Shown: positions 1-13,254, counted from the first letter of the stretch. The stretch is 64,000 bases of DNA from Adiantum capillus-veneris (GCA_014529385.2 CM043945.1:96576612-96640611); one strand, 5' to 3'. Numbers and translations: made by a program. The notes: generated from the sequence alone by a model not told the origin.

Positions 1-1270
1 GTTTGAATCATCGTCCCCTTAAATAAACATTTAGTGAATTAACCTAGCCCAAATTTCAAAGGGACACTAAATCAACCATGGGGAATCATCTGCAATCACA
101 AAAAGTATGCTTAATGAAGAATGTTTAGTATCATGATTCTTAAAAATTCTTCATAAAGTGGGTAGTTGACATTGTCAAAGGATCCATCATCATCATATGC
201 ACATGCTCACAAAGTTTGGTGAAATTTGGACATCAAAATCACCATCTACCATCAAGTTTGAAAATTCCAGAGTCTATAGACATCTTTTCGGTTTTTCACC
301 TACTTTCATAGATCTAAATTGCTTGAAGTTACACACGGAGGTCTAGAGGCACATGAACATCCAACTTATGTAGTCAAAAACATATGTCATATACAAAGTT
401 AAAAATCATGATTCTTAACTTTCTTGCAAAATTTTCATATGATTGCTTCTAGGCATTGCTCTAAGTACATGGACATGTTTTATGCTAAAAAGTTGAGTTT
501 TGAAGTTGTATTCAATGATCAACCGTGGAAAAGATTGTTTGCAATAGAAAAGACTCTTTCCTAATCACGACAAGAACCATGCCAAGGACCAGCAAGGGAA
601 CTCTAAAGAAAACTTCTATCAAAAAGAGGTTGGCATAACTTCCCATTTTACCAGCTAAAAGAAGAGTCAATCAAGCAAGCAACCACCTGTTGGCTAGAGA
701 AGGATGTCATCAAAGTTAACTCTATAGCATTATTTTAGGGAAAATTTAAAGATGCAAAGGAACAATGGAAATGTCGATCATGCTGAAAGAACTAGAGGAT
801 TTACCAAATGGCATAGAGGTAAAGAAGGTATTCTAGAGGATGGGGCTTCAAAGTTATTTTGAGCTTCAACCATGTGAAGTCAACTACAAATGAGCACATG
901 AGATCCTATCTACAATAAACAAAGGATGGAATTGCACAGCTTTTAGATTCAAATGCAAAGAAAATTGAAGTGAGAATTGCAAAAGCAATTGTGACTAAAG
1001 CACTAAACTTACCGACAACTAGAGAGCCCTTGAGAACAAGAGAGAAATCAAATATAGGGCATTCATAAAACAACATCTGCAACACTGTTTAGGAATCTCG
1101 CCACAATCGGAGTTAGATTTTCCTTTGATTATATCAACGTTACCTTCATTTTACCAAGAAAAGGCCAACACGGTCACAACTCCTAACCATGCCATAGCAA
1201 ACACCTTCACCCACCACATGACTATTCATGGTATAGAAAGCAGGTAGTTCACAAGGTCCACAATGGCTCA
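1..1270. other. No gene recognised
   Basis: AT-rich sequence with no long open frame on either strand and no motif I can name. It is probably decayed repeat or intergenic DNA. Confidence 0.4.
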
Positions 1271-1605
1271 TCTAAGAAACAATATCAAGCCCTTGCAAAG
1301 GTAGAGTTAAGCCCTTGTAGAGGTGCATACAGCACCAGGTGTGTCGGCACGTGGTGATACATGGAACTACATAGGAGTTTTTTTGCCCAATTTTTCTCTG
1401 GTCCACAATGGCTAAATGTCTTAAAGCTGCATGTAGAACCTCGTGTCGACATGTCGTGCTACAAGAAGTTTCAAATGAGACTTTTCCCCTAATTCTTTTC
1501 TTGTCCAAGTGTCTAAGAAACAATATCAAGCCCTTGCAAGGGTAGAGTTAAGCCCTTGAAGAGCTGCATACAGCACTAGGTGTCGGCACGTGGTGATACA
1601 AGAAG
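1271..1605. repeat. Direct repeat of about 94 bp, spacing 241 bp
   Basis: The segment beginning TCTAAGAAACAATATCAAGC at 1271 recurs at 1512 with few changes. Each copy ends in a block containing GTCGGCACGTGGTGATACA, which holds the palindrome CACGTG. A third, more degraded copy of the last 40 bp lies near 1427-1470. No coding function is seen. Confidence 0.7.
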
Positions 1606-2269
1606 CTCTATAAGCGGTTACGTCTTTTTCTCTTAGAAGTTTATCTATTGTAGACAAACGAAGAATTGGGAAAATAAAAGCACGTCGAGATCTTCCCATG
1701 TCTTCAACATTTAGCCTTGTGCTTGAAAAAATCCTAGGTATAGTGTAATCCCACCTATAATATTTAAGATTTACCTCCAAATTTCAAATTAGGAAATAAG
1801 GAAACCTATAGAAATTAGAGAAATTTATTATAAAAAATATTTAAATATAGCCAATTTACCTTTAGAATTTTCTACACGAAGGTTTTCCAAGCTCTTTAGA
1901 TTTTTTTTGAAAAAATTGAGCATTAATTTAGCCATTGTGGGGAAAAAAGAATTGAGGAGTAAAACCCCTCCTGATCCGTCTTTTGGAGGTTAATAAATAT
2001 GGTTATAATTGATCAAGTTTAAATTTAAGAAGCTAAGAGTTAGTTGTCCCTTGTGTGGGGATATTTGTGCTAGAGATTAATGGACTACATGTTATGCTTA
2101 ATACAAAAAAAAATTCAATTTGGCAAGCCACTATTCTCTACTACGTCGACTGCTCATTCAATGCTCTTGTATTTAACTCCTCATCTTTTTTTATTTGGTT
2201 GCTAGGCCTTGCACTTGCTCAAAAAGACTCACTCGAAAATAATATTCTCCCCTTAGATTTGTACCCCTC

Positions 2270-2560
2270 CCCCCTTGATCAAAACGAAGGGTGCTAACAG
2301 TACAACTAGATACACTTTTAGCCATAAGTAGAATCTCCTCAAGTGTGTAAACACTTTGAACTTTACCTAAAGCAAATACACCCATACATGCTTGGAGTAA
2401 TCATCAATAGAAGTCGTGAAGAAAAAATAATTCCCAGGAGATGGTGTTGGACCATAAACCTCACTATGGACAAGCTGTAATATGTAATTTGTAAGGTCAT
2501 CAATATACCCTCTCAAAAGACTATTTCTTTGGCCAAAAGGAACCTCATCCTAGAGCTCAC
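2270..2560 (-). pseudogene. Ty1/copia integrase remnant
   Basis: Read on the minus strand, the region 2556-2335 gives a broken but recognisable copia integrase core. It contains VHSEVYGP, where the family usually has HSD-x-x-GP, followed by SIDDYSKHVWVYLL, which matches the conserved DDYS-W-V-L segment. The Asp of the first motif, normally the first metal-binding residue of the D-D-E triad, reads Glu here. A stop codon interrupts the frame after the VYLL segment. Further upstream and downstream parts of a copia polyprotein were not recognised nearby, so this is an isolated decayed fragment. Confidence 0.65.
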
Positions 2561-2649
2561 TCTAATAGTAGAGCCTACCACAACGCGAGATGCTCTAATT
2601 GAGTAAAACTTATTTCTCTTGCTTTTCAAGCAATCGGTTCTAGAAATTG

Positions 2650-3929
2650 GAATGTTTCCCTACTAATGCAAATTAGGTAAACGATTGATTAACATTTGCA
2701 CTGGCTTGCGGCACACAAAAAGTTTGGCACCATGTGTCTTAAGTCCACAAGTAACATTTACTCTCTACATGAGCAGTAAATCCAAAAACTTGTGTTTTTC
2801 TCCTGAAAGAAGAAGAGCCTACTATGAGATGCCCCTACTAATCCAAACAAGATCCCTACAACTTCTTAACCCCACGATTTAATGGATGTTATAGTGTGTT
2901 CAATCTTGGATGCACACTAGCTAAACCTCCATCCCTTTGCTTAAAACTGTGTGCCCATACAGTTACACACTACTTTTAATTTGAGTTGCCAAACATGATC
3001 CTAGATTATCAAGATGAAATTCAAAGTACACTATGAGCAAATTGATGTAATGAGAATGAACCTTGGTTGCATTTTACTCAAGGCTTTAAAGTCATGTGAC
3101 ACAATATACATAGATATACTAATAAATCTTGTAATATAACTGTTGAGAGAATAATCGTAAAAAATTTGTATGCATTGTATTTGTGCACCCCATAGATTCT
3201 ACGAAAAGTAATTGTAAAACTTGTAAATGTACTTCTTAATTGTATGCATTGTACTTGTGCAACCACCCCCCCCCCCCCCCCCCCCCCTAGATGTTATAAA
3301 AAGTGATTGTAAAACTTGCAAACGTTCTTCTTAACTTATATACATTTAGTTTCCACTGCACCAAAGATGCAACACGCTAACCCATTCTCCATCTTTTGAT
3401 ATACTATGACTACCTTAGTCCATAAATTGGTAAGGAACCATAAAATTAACACCGAACGCCATGGCCTCAAGTGTGTAAAGAAAATTTTGATGAGCACTCT
3501 ACTTCAAGAATAAAATTTGTCAAAATTCTTGGCAAGCGCTTTGCTATAAATTATAGCAGATATTTTGATAAGCACTTTCTAACAAGAACCAATAATCCAA
3601 CGATATACAAGAAAATAGAGTGTAATGTCAAAAAAGAAACTTCAAATCAATCTTAAGACCTTGGCCTTGCTAAATCCTTGCCTGACACCTGGTCATTGAT
3701 TGGAAAGTAAGTAGTGCCACCTAAACTGAAGTTAAAAATCGTTCATAGGGCTTTCCATAAGAGAAGAATTATATTGCACAGTATGTGTAAATTGGAAGAA
3801 TATGCTGTCCTTGTTAGATTTATCATCGATGGTCTTGCCATAACATCATAATTCCTTGAACTACATTAAATATTATTTTTGAAAGAAAACAACAATTTAT
3901 GCTTGAGTTGTACTCATAGATTCCACTTC
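2650..3929. other. Unassigned AT-rich interval
   Basis: Short open frames only, with no recognisable domains. It contains a run of 22 C residues at 3266-3287, and the words around GTAAAACTTG(T/C)AAA are repeated on both sides of that run (near 3210 and 3305), suggesting a small local duplication. Confidence 0.35.
3266..3287. repeat. Poly(C) tract, 22 residues
   Basis: Uninterrupted C run, flanked by near-repeats of the same AT-rich sentence. Runs of this kind recur at 17469-17489 and near 41655-41671. Confidence 0.85.
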
Positions 3930-5150
3930 AAATTTGATGATCGTGGTTATTTGGAACATGCCCAAAAAGAATGACATTGCTCTCTACACTTGAAACGTTT
4001 GTTATCTTTGTGATAATGTTCGACCTCTACAGGAGATAGTTTATTTTTACCTTTGTAGTCTTTTTCTTTTGCCTTCCCTTTGTTGTTCTAGTTGTTAACC
4101 TTGGGAGAATTCTAAATCGCATTGTTCTTTCCCTTTGGCTCGGTTGATTCCTTGGCTTTCATTGGCTTAGAATCCTTCTTAATCCCTTGTTGGAAATGAA
4201 TCCTCAAAGTGACCATAGTATGATGAATGACCTCTAAATTAGTTTTAGGTCTCTGTGACTTGACATACTCACTCATCTCCTTAGATAAGAGAACACAAAG
4301 TTATTGTTTTTGTTCCGCAAAGTCTATCTTTTTGTAGATAGTGGCTTTGAGATGTAGCTCTCAAAACTTATCCATGGACATGCTCATATGGGGCCATCTT
4401 AAATCTTTGCCATTCCATGAGGACTTTGTCTTTGGCATCACTTGCAAGGAATTGCTTTGTAATAGCAATTCTCAAAGCTCTCCGAGTCTTTGGAGCTTCA
4501 TCTTGACTATGTAGGCTTGCCAGCCATTGATGGGCTGACTTTTGGAAATGCATAGAAACATCTTGAAGCTTGGAAGATTTTGCAATAGCTTCATCTCCAA
4601 AAGCCACATCAAATTCTTGGATAAAGGCCAACACTTTATCACTTGCTTCGAAGGTTCCATCATAGGTAAGAAAACTGATGTTCTTACCTCCCTCTTTGAA
4701 TTTTTTCAACTTGTGTGACCTCTTGCATGCTGCATAGCTCCTCTATTTACCCCTTCTCTTCTCTCTCTTGGGTGGCAAGTCACTGTCCTCATGTCAGAAG
4801 ATGGTGTGATGTTCAAGAGGAAGAGGAGGAAGAAGGCAAAGATGGTGGCCACTTTCTTCGCTTCCTCTTGCTAGGATTTCTTACTCCCTTCTTTAGATCG
4901 GCATGGGAGGGAGTACTTGATGACTTCCTCTTCTTTTTGGGAGGAGTAGGTGACTGTCGTGTCCGCCGTCTTCTTAGGACATCATCACTTTCAAAGGTAG
5001 ATGGAGTGTCACCTTTATACCTCTCCCTTGAAAGTTCAAGGTGCACTTCTTCTTCTCAAACAGTTTGCCAGAGAGGTCCTTCTGGTATCTCCTCTTCATT
5101 ATCCAAAAAGATTCCTCTTTTGGAGGCCTCGTAGGAATACCCTCTTCTTG
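3930..5150 (-). pseudogene. Ty3/gypsy-type gag remnant
   Basis: The minus strand reads as a degraded gag. From about 5046 to 4813 there is a Lys/Arg- and Ser-rich stretch ending in a poly-Ser run. From 4709 to 4368 a 113-codon open segment contains FKEGGKNISF and KVLAFIQEFDVAF, matching FKEGGQSIKFDSF and KALAFVQQFDIAF of the better preserved gag at 52.3-53.3 kb. A CCHC knuckle near 4000-3960 reads RFKCREQCHSFWAC, so the first Cys of the usual C-x2-C-x4-H-x4-C is replaced by Arg. The parts are in different frames with stops between them, so it is not functional. The retrotransposon capsid assignment rests on this internal comparison. Confidence 0.65.
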
Positions 5151-5390
5151 GGCACTCGCGTGATCTTGGGCTTTAATCTTGTGCTGATTTTGGCTTTGGT
5201 TCGTGGGCAGTGCTACTCGTTCGAGTCGTCATTGCTAAGGAGGTGTCACTCAAACTCCGGCCTTCTTAAGAGGGTGCCTCCTTATGTGGTCCAGGCTTTA
5301 AGCCATCTTGATAGGAGGCTATCCCCGAATGTTCTGTGTTGGAAAGAGATGCATGGCCTGCCCGCCCGCTCGCTCGTAGCCCTCTAGCTA

Positions 5391-5660
5391 TGATAATGAG
5401 TTTTAATTATGATACATTAACAATTATTTGTTTAAGCTGACAAGTGGCATAGGATGATTAATTTATAGGTTCAACCATAGCTTATGGACACTATTAATTG
5501 AGAACTATTATTTTATGTCTAGGTGGACAATCGCCATCATTTCTTAGCATTGAATGAAATCTTTTTTTTTAAATGTGCAATAGGGAAATGCTCACTCTTG
5601 CACAGAGGGGAGACTAGATTGTACCTAGTGCTCTCTTGTCTCTCTTCTCCCTTCTCTCCT
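5391..5660. repeat. LTR-like dispersed repeat, copy 1
   Basis: About 270 bp with a clear second copy at 9290-9575 in the same orientation. Shared words include TTTTAATTATGAT, TTAACAATTATTT, GAGAACTATTATTTTATGTC and AAATGCTCAC. The copies begin TGATAATGAG and TGTAACGAG; the second follows a purine-rich stretch (GGAGAGGTA), as a polypurine tract would. They could be the two LTRs of a non-coding element spanning 5391-9575, but a primer-binding site was not identified. Confidence 0.5.
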
Positions 5661-5760
5661 CTTCTCTCTCGTGGTATGTGTAGCACTAACATGTATTATA
5701 CGTATATAAATCTTCCACAAATCTTTACTTATTTTCTTTTTTTGATGTGTGATACTTAGC

Positions 5761-8700
5761 AAGAGAGGTGGTTCCTTTTATTTCATTGTAGGGAGAGAAT
5801 GAGAGAGAAAGAGGTACGGATGTGTAGAGAGAGAGCGAGAGAGAGAGAGAGACGCGATGGGGTCACAATCAACCCTCTCAAGGGCCCCTCACATTTTTGC
5901 GGATGCGGTATTTTCTTTTGATTGCATAAATGGAATGTACACACATGCAATACCTCAATGCAGACTCTACTGACTCAAATGGGGAATATCATCTCTGCAA
6001 TAACTCTTCATCATGATGAAGCACCTATGGTGCTGATTAATGCACCTTTGGATCCATCTTGAGGAGGGGTTGATGGCCACCAAGGGGTAGATCTATGGCT
6101 AATTTGTGCTCTCCATGTGAGAGGAAAAAAGGGATGAAAAATGCATGCAAAAACACAGATCTAGCTGCAAAAATACACCCAATCTGACGCTCAAAACAAG
6201 GATGAAAATAAAGATGATATGGAGCTGATAATGGACAGCAATGGGACCACTCAATGTTGCTAGGGAATGGCCGAGAAAAGATTCAATTGAAGTACCGCGC
6301 TGCAGCAAAGAGGCTAGCGTTAGCAGATCCGGGCCATTTTTGGCAAGGTAAACAGCTGAAAACTGAAAACGATGGGCTCATCTACTACCTGAAGAAATGC
6401 TAGCCTGATTTGCGAGATTGGAGCAAAACACCAAGGGAGCACCAAGGCAAAACACTAGGCTAATCTTGTGCTCCCAACTTATGCAAAAAGGTTGGCCCAT
6501 GTGTTGTTTTTATATTGACTTTTGAGTGCTAGGTCATGAATTTTAGGTCAAGCCCGAAAAAATGTGCAAATGTATGCACCCGAGAGTTTTTATGTAAACT
6601 CACTATTTTGTGACCCATTTGATGAACCAACTAGACCGAGACATTCCTCTAACCTAGATCTACATGCACGTCATGTGAAATGCCCACCAAAGTGTAATAA
6701 CCTCTGTTAAAACGCTTGTACAAACCATTTATGTAAGAGGGTTCCAGAATTGGAAAATATAATCTAATAGACTTATCAGGCTCACGAAATTGCTAGTACT
6801 TATCCTCCTAGGATTCTAGACACTCCTATCTAGGGATAGGTGCAAAATTGGCTCTAGAAGTTGATGAAGCATGTCCACGTGGCACACAGATCCATGTGCA
6901 CGTGAAACACAACCTCTTATAATAACATGATTTTGCACTCAAACTATGTCCATGATCATTGTTGCATTTGCCATGCTGATGATGGACAATCCCCACACCA
7001 ATTACTTGCATTCTTGTTTGTGGATAACGATATAATATACATATTCCAGTTCTTAGCATCATGAGTACTAGCTTTATGCATGAAAATTCTACCCATACAC
7101 TTGATATCTTTCTCCATTATCTTGATTGTATAATGTGACTTCTTGCAAGCGAATTTATTCATATCAATGATGCACATGATGATCATAGTTGGATACTTGT
7201 CGGCTCAATAAATAGCTATTGACCAAACAGATTGAGATCGGAGAAGGTGCTTGATAACATGCTCGCCAAAAGAACTCATTCTCACTTCCTCACACTTACT
7301 CACTTGGGCCGTAGAAGCTTCATGAGCAAAGAACAAACACAATTACCTAGGATTTATCTTGACGACCAAGGGGGGCAACAAGTCTAAGCATCTCGCTATT
7401 CAAATTTATCACAAGTTTTTTCAAAAGCACTGTCCTAGCATTTCTTCTGAAGCCATAAATGCACTCATACTTAGAAGGGGTGTTTTTTTCATGGACCCCA
7501 TGATCATAACGTACCCATCATAGTAGCTAATAGTTCTGAAAATGTATAAAGTGCTTCTATTTCATAAAGTTTTGGGAAGTTGGCTCTACATTCAAGTAAC
7601 CATGGGAGTGTATATAAACCACATCATGGGGAGTGTGTAGGTGGCCCTCTTCTCTTCAAACATGAGAAAAATGAAATCAAGAGAAGTCCATAACGATCAA
7701 AAGTTGTCATCAAAGACACCAAACCTACACCAACAGCTTCAAGTGTTTTTCATGAATGACATTAATCCAATGATTTTAATGATGATCTCCATTTCTTCTC
7801 ACTTCTTTATACTACTTACCCATTTCATCTCATTGCATATGTACATTAAGAATATAAGTCTTAGAGAGAAGCAGTCCGATAAGTCCTCTCTTCATTTAAA
7901 TTTCCTTTAATTTGGCAGTATCGCTTAGAAAATTGAGTTGATAATACATTGATAACATTATATAAGATTTTAAGAGGATACTTTGTTTGTTTCTAAATCA
8001 CATATTCAAACTAATATGTAATTTATAGTACTTGGTTAGGTGCACATACTAACTTCAAGTATAAGGCCTTGCCAAAATCCTAAAAGAGTTTACTGATTTC
8101 ATTTACAAAAACCAACAATGATACACATATAAAATTATATAACTTTCTTATCAGTTTGGCTACTAGATATATCTTCAAAGAACCTCAAGATATCTGATTT
8201 CTTGGTGAATTTTCATCATATACATTCAAGAAAAGTATTACTACATGTAGTTATAAGTCTAAATATCATATATAATGCAACATCCTAGTGTTTATTTGTT
8301 TGTGTTAAATCTTGTCAATTCCCACCTGTTTAATAAACTTCAATCCACCAATTTATTATACTTGTTTTGATAATGCTCACACCCTTTACGTTTTTGTAAG
8401 TTATTCTCTTTGTAGATAAACTTAAGTGAACAAGGTCAAGTAGTTTGAGACAACGGTGAATACCATTGAACAATTTTAGATGGAAGAGATCTTCTTGCTA
8501 TAAAGATAATCACATTAACTAAAGTGATTTGGAATAATCAACAAAAGTTCGTAAGTACTTCACTACTCAAACGTACTCAAATTTTGTGTCAAACAAGTAG
8601 TAAATATATTGTTCTTTATGCCATGCTTAGTCCATTGGTCACGTAAACACAAAATTCGTCGGTTTAGAAAATATATACTTATCATTTTGGTGTAGATCTG

Positions 8701-9289
8701 TTAGTTTAAACAACACCACCTTCTTTTATTGTAGATCCGCCAATTTAAGCGAGACAAACACATATTCATTAGTCTAAGCAGCATGATCATAAATGCAAAT
8801 CCATTGGTTTATGCAACATTAGTGCATATTTGTGGATGTAAGCAACATACCCAATTGGTGTCAATTTGCCGATTTAAGCAACACTTATTACAAAAGTATC
8901 CTTTAGTGGTTGGCCACTACTACTACTAGTGTGATTTTACCAACCCGAATATATGATGGAAAAATGATTTGGATTTGGTTTATAATGATATGACGTGACA
9001 ATGTTTATGTAATTGGACTTGAAATTGGTGGAACTTGATTATCGAATAATGATCGTGACTAATGATATCCTGATACATCAAGTTATGACACATACTACTT
9101 ATTTTAGTGGTATGGGATATAGAAAATATGCACTTAATGTAGTATGTGGATGACCAACAAATTAATCTTTCTTAGTTTGTGAGCTTTTATTTTGGTACAT
9201 GATGTTTCTACTTTAACCTTTATTTTTGACAAGTATGACTTGCAAAATAATAACATAGCAACTGACGGCACTTGCTTCCTTAACGGAGA
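5761..9289. other. 3.5 kb without recognisable coding
   Basis: Between the two LTR-like repeats no long open frame or known domain is seen. It holds a GA-rich run at 5824-5850, a TATA-like GTATATAAACC at about 7611 and a degenerate tandem repeat at 8690-8905. It may be the interior of a large non-coding retrotransposon derivative, or unrelated decayed DNA. Confidence 0.35.
8690..8905. repeat. Degenerate short tandem repeat
   Basis: About six imperfect copies of a unit like ATTxGTxxATTTAAGCAACA, spaced roughly 28-45 bp. Examples are GTTAGTTTAAACAACA, CCAATTTAAGCGAGA, ATTAGTCTAAGCAGCA, ATTGGTTTATGCAACA and CCGATTTAAGCAACA. The copies are too diverged to be recent. Confidence 0.6.
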
Positions 9290-9575
9290 GGTATGTAACG
9301 AGATTTAATTATGATGTGTTAACAATTATTTATTGTTGCTGGCAAGTGGCATTGGACATTTGATTTGCGGGTTGAGCAATAGCAAGGCAATAGTGTGTAG
9401 ACACTTTAGTAATTGAGAACTATTATTTTATGTCCCAAGCGGACAATTGTAATAATTTTTTAGCAGTGAGTGAAATTTATAAATAAATACGTGCAAAAGG
9501 AAAATGCTCACTTTTGCATGAAGGGAGATTGTACCTAATGTTCTTTTGTCCCTCTTTTCTCTTATCTCTTGCGCT
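9290..9575. repeat. LTR-like dispersed repeat, copy 2
   Basis: Second copy of the 5391-5660 repeat, starting TGTAACGAGATTTAATTATG directly after GGAGAGGTA. It ends in the same pyrimidine-rich run as copy 1 (CCTCTTTTCTCTT). Confidence 0.5.
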
Positions 9576-11210
9576 ACGCAAATCACTCCACTTTTGGAGG
9601 TGTGCACCGCACGTGCTCTCGTACACTCTCTCCCTCTCCCTTTCTCTCTCTCTTCTCTTCTTCACTATTCTCAAGATATGTACAATTCGATTTTCTATTT
9701 TGTATGCTTTTTCATCAGTTTGCAAGGACTCCGCTCTTCCAACTATAATGCTAGCTTTGCTTTGGTGCATGATCCCTTCCTTTGAAGTCGTGATTTTCTT
9801 GATGCATGGTGTACCCGCTCGCAAGTTCTCACGTTCTTCTTTGTGCATATTCTACTTGAGAGTGGTTTCCACTTCCTAGCTTCTTCTTGGTGCACGGTCT
9901 GTCTTTCCCATCGGGTCTCCAACTCGTCTTTGGGCACAATCCCCTTACCTCTGCAAGTCCTTGTATGGCTGTCGATGCTATGTTAGATTGTGAGGGTGGC
10001 TTGTCCTTTAGCTTAATGGGCTATTTGGTAGCCTGATATTCCACACACACATCATTCTACTTATGGTGTGTTGCGACTGAGAAGGTGGTAGGTTGTGTCC
10101 TTGGTTGAGATGGGAGTATTTCCACTCGTGGCTCACTTGCTTAGCATGTGGTCTAGGGTTTAGGTTGCTGCCCTCACCTATTGAATGAGTTCTCATCAAG
10201 AGGTTCTCTCAACCTCATATTGATAAGGTGTCTCTCTTCTCTAGCCGCCTTTGATGATTTCCTTGCGTGATGAAACTGGGAGAATGGCCCTATGGCGCCT
10301 CCCACGCCTTGGTTGTTAAAGCTATGAGAGGAGGTCTCTCTAGCACCTCACTCGTGAGTCCCTCTTGGACTATGCACATGGATACATCTCATTGCCTCAC
10401 TGACGGTGAAGAAGTCTTGGGACCCACTTCTTTGCCTTTGCTCCTTTGGAGCAAGCCTTGATCATCTTAGGATAACTGGCTAGCCGTTTGCTTTGTTTGT
10501 TGAATTGCATCAAGTCATCGCGTCTCTGGATGATTCCATACTGGTCCAAAGATACTTGGAAAGATGAGATGCCTTGTCCCATTCTAGACACTTTAGAGCT
10601 CGTGGCTCCATTGCACGCATATGGTTAATACATTTGTTGGTAGCATCCTTGTACCTATCCTCACTTCCTCTGAAGTGGTCTCTGCCCAAATTGAGTGAGG
10701 TTTCATGGGAGTAGAGTATTCCCCGCACGCCCTGCATCCAAGGTGTGAACTCCTATTTTGCTTGCCCACGGAATGCCTTCTGAAGATTGAATGAGCTTCA
10801 CTTAGCTCCATTGCTTGATAATCGAGAAGGCCTCAGTCCTCTTGGCCGTTGCACAACTTTGCTTACTTTCACATATAATCCAGGGTGTAGAAATACCACT
10901 GAAGCTTGACTACCACTTAGGTTTCTCAAGCCTTCATGACAACCTACACTTGCCGTCGATGTTCATGTCTAGGATCTCACTCCTTGTACATTCTTTCTTC
11001 CACAAAACCTTAAGCTCGGGATGTGTTGATAGCATTTTCTTAGCAAGGGAAAGCCTGCCAGACTACTCATGTCCTTGCCACTTGGGTTTATGTATTCATG
11101 CTTGCATTATGAAGATGAGCCACTACTACTGTGACTCATAGCCTGTGCCACCCAAGCTTAAAGTGTCAATGCTAAAGTCACATGGCCATCCATCTAAGCT
11201 GCGCAAGCTG
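9576..11210. other. Unassigned interval, more GC-rich
   Basis: Base composition rises compared with the preceding 4 kb and several short frames are open on both strands, but none shows a domain I recognise. It may belong to the element whose LTR-like repeat precedes it. Confidence 0.3.
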
Positions 11211-11287
11211 TATTTGTTAGGATTAATGAGTTACTAAGTAGAGATTAGAGTGGTCTACTTAATGGAGACATACAAAACATACACAAG

Positions 11288-11290
<3 letters not shown>

Positions 11291-11368
<78 letters not shown>
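11291..11368. repeat. (TG)n then (GA)n microsatellite
   Basis: About 26 TG units run directly into about 13 GA units. It lies about 75 bp after a TGTTAGGATTAATGAG sequence and ahead of the tandem duplications at 11441-13018. Confidence 0.95.
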
Positions 11369-11440
11369 CACAAGATATACATGGTTCACCCGAGTGTGGG
11401 CTACGTTCATAAGAAAGAACTCACTCAATGGCTTTACACT

Positions 11441-11628
11441 TCAAATTACAAATAGTTTACAAAGGGTTTAGAAACCCTTAATGGCCATCCCACCTAATTG
11501 TCTCTCTATCTTGCACTGTTGCTTTTTTTGCTTCTCAAATTACAAATAGTTTACAAAGGGTTTAGAAACCCTTAATGGCCATCCCACCTAATTGTCTCTC
11601 TATCTTGCACTGTTGCTTTTTTTGCTTC
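11441..11628. repeat. 94 bp perfect tandem duplication
   Basis: The block starting TCAAATTACAAATAGTTTAC is present twice head-to-tail (11441-11534, 11535-11628) with no difference that I can see, so the duplication is recent. Confidence 0.9.
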
Positions 11629-11670
11629 TCCTTTCCATGTGCAAAAGAGGCGTCATTTTATAGATGCAAA

Positions 11671-13018
11671 AGAGCCTCTATGGGCTAGCCTCTTACATGA
11701 GAGGTAGCTGCCTATGTGTAGACGCATCCTCCCATAACTAGCCCTTGACTACGTGCCGCCGACCACCAGCCATACACCATCGGCCATGTATTTGCCGACC
11801 ACTTTCTGCCAAGCATTGGCCATGATATTCTAATAAACCACTTTCTGCCCAACATTGGCCATGATATTCTAATGAAAGAGAATATTTTGGGGTATTGATC
11901 TTTGGTTTTTCGACAAGTGATTTTTCTCATGCATGACCAGTTCTCCTCATAACAGGGCCTTACAAATGTGCTTTTCTAGAATGAAAAGTACAAGGGTAAA
12001 TCAAGCTTCATACTTAACAGTATCGTCTTTTGAGTCAGCCCCTTACCTTGGGCCACTATGCCAAGCATTGCAAAGACTAGGTTTTAAGCTCATTCAGTGA
12101 TAGTCACATTTGACCCCAGGCTCGCTTGCCTTTTTCTCAAGGTGCTTGACAATGCCAATCATGCCTAATTGGTGAGAAGCTGCATAACTGGAGACCAATC
12201 CAGCTGGTGACCTCAAATGCTGGTGCAAAATGGGGAGACACTTTGCCTTGTGCCCCCACAGATGCCCACTAACAAGCTGCTTCCTTGGTCTTTGCTTCTT
12301 AGCATGGAGGGACTCCCCACCTAGAGCCCCCACCGATGATGAAGAGAGCCTCTATGGGCTACCCTCTTACATGAGAGGTAGCCGCCTATGTGTAGACGCG
12401 TCCTCCCATAACTAGCCCTTGACTACCTGCCACCGACCACCAGCCATAGACCATCGTCCATGTATTTGCCGACCACTTTCTGCCAAGCATTGGCCATGAT
12501 ATTCTAATAAACCACTTTCTGCCCAGCATTGGCCATGATATTCTAATGAAAGATAATATTTTGGAGTATTGATCTTTGGTTTTTCGGCAAGTGATTTTTC
12601 TCATGCATGACGACTTCTCCTCATAAACAGGGCCATACAAATGTGCTTTTCTAGAATGAAAAGTACAAGGGTAAATCAAGCTTCATACTTAACGATATTG
12701 TCTTTTGAGTCAGCCCCTTACCTTGGGCCACTATGCCAAGCAGTGCAAAGACTAGGTTTTAAGCTCATTCAGTGATAGTCACATTTGAGCCCAGGCTCGC
12801 TTGCCTTTTTCTCAAGGTGCTTGACAATGCAAATCATGCCTAATTAATGAGAAGCTGCATAACTGGAGGCCAATCCAACTGATGACCTCAAATGCTGGTG
12901 CAAAATGGGGAGACACTTTGCCTTGTGCCCCCACAGCTGCCCACTAACAAGCTGCTTACTTGCTCTTTGCTTCTTTGCATGGAGGGACTCCCCACCTAGA
13001 GCCCCCACCGATGATGAA
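11671..13018. repeat. 674 bp tandem duplication
   Basis: The block beginning AGAGCCTCTATGGGCT at 11671 recurs at 12345 and ends at 13018 with CACCGATGATGAAGAG. The copies differ at scattered positions. Each copy contains an inner 38 bp tandem repeat (CCACTTTCTGCC...GGCCATGATATTCTAAT, first pair about 11801-11878), so duplication occurred at two scales. No coding function is evident. Confidence 0.9.
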
Positions 13019-13029
13019 GAGAGGTGACT

Positions 13030-13254
13030 TCATCTACCCTTGTTGGAAACCATTTGCTTGCACCATGTATCCATGTACCTCAACCATGCCTCTACAATCG
13101 AGCATCCCTCTTGCCTTGGAAGTCTCTTCACTTTGCAACCCTGGGTACATTTATTTGATGATGTGCATTTGCATCGCTTGCTCACACCCAGGGTGATATA
13201 TCTTAGCAGTTGATCTTGCTTACATAGTTGGATGAGTCCCCGCGCATGGCGAGA
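13030..13254 (-). other. Cys-rich open frame, unrecognised
   Basis: A minus-strand open frame just inside the primer-binding site at 13256-13270 reads RCKCTSSNKCTQGCKVKR with a further Cys after PRQEG. The C-x-C-x5-C-x3-C spacing recalls CXC (tesmin-like) zinc-binding repeats, but the fragment is too short and incomplete to assign. It could be the start of the internal region of the minus-strand LTR element ending at 13273. Confidence 0.3.

Noticed and set aside
4715-5387. Plus-strand frames of 128-139 codons
   Set aside because: They lie opposite the minus-strand gag remnant, whose similarity to the other gag copies is clear.
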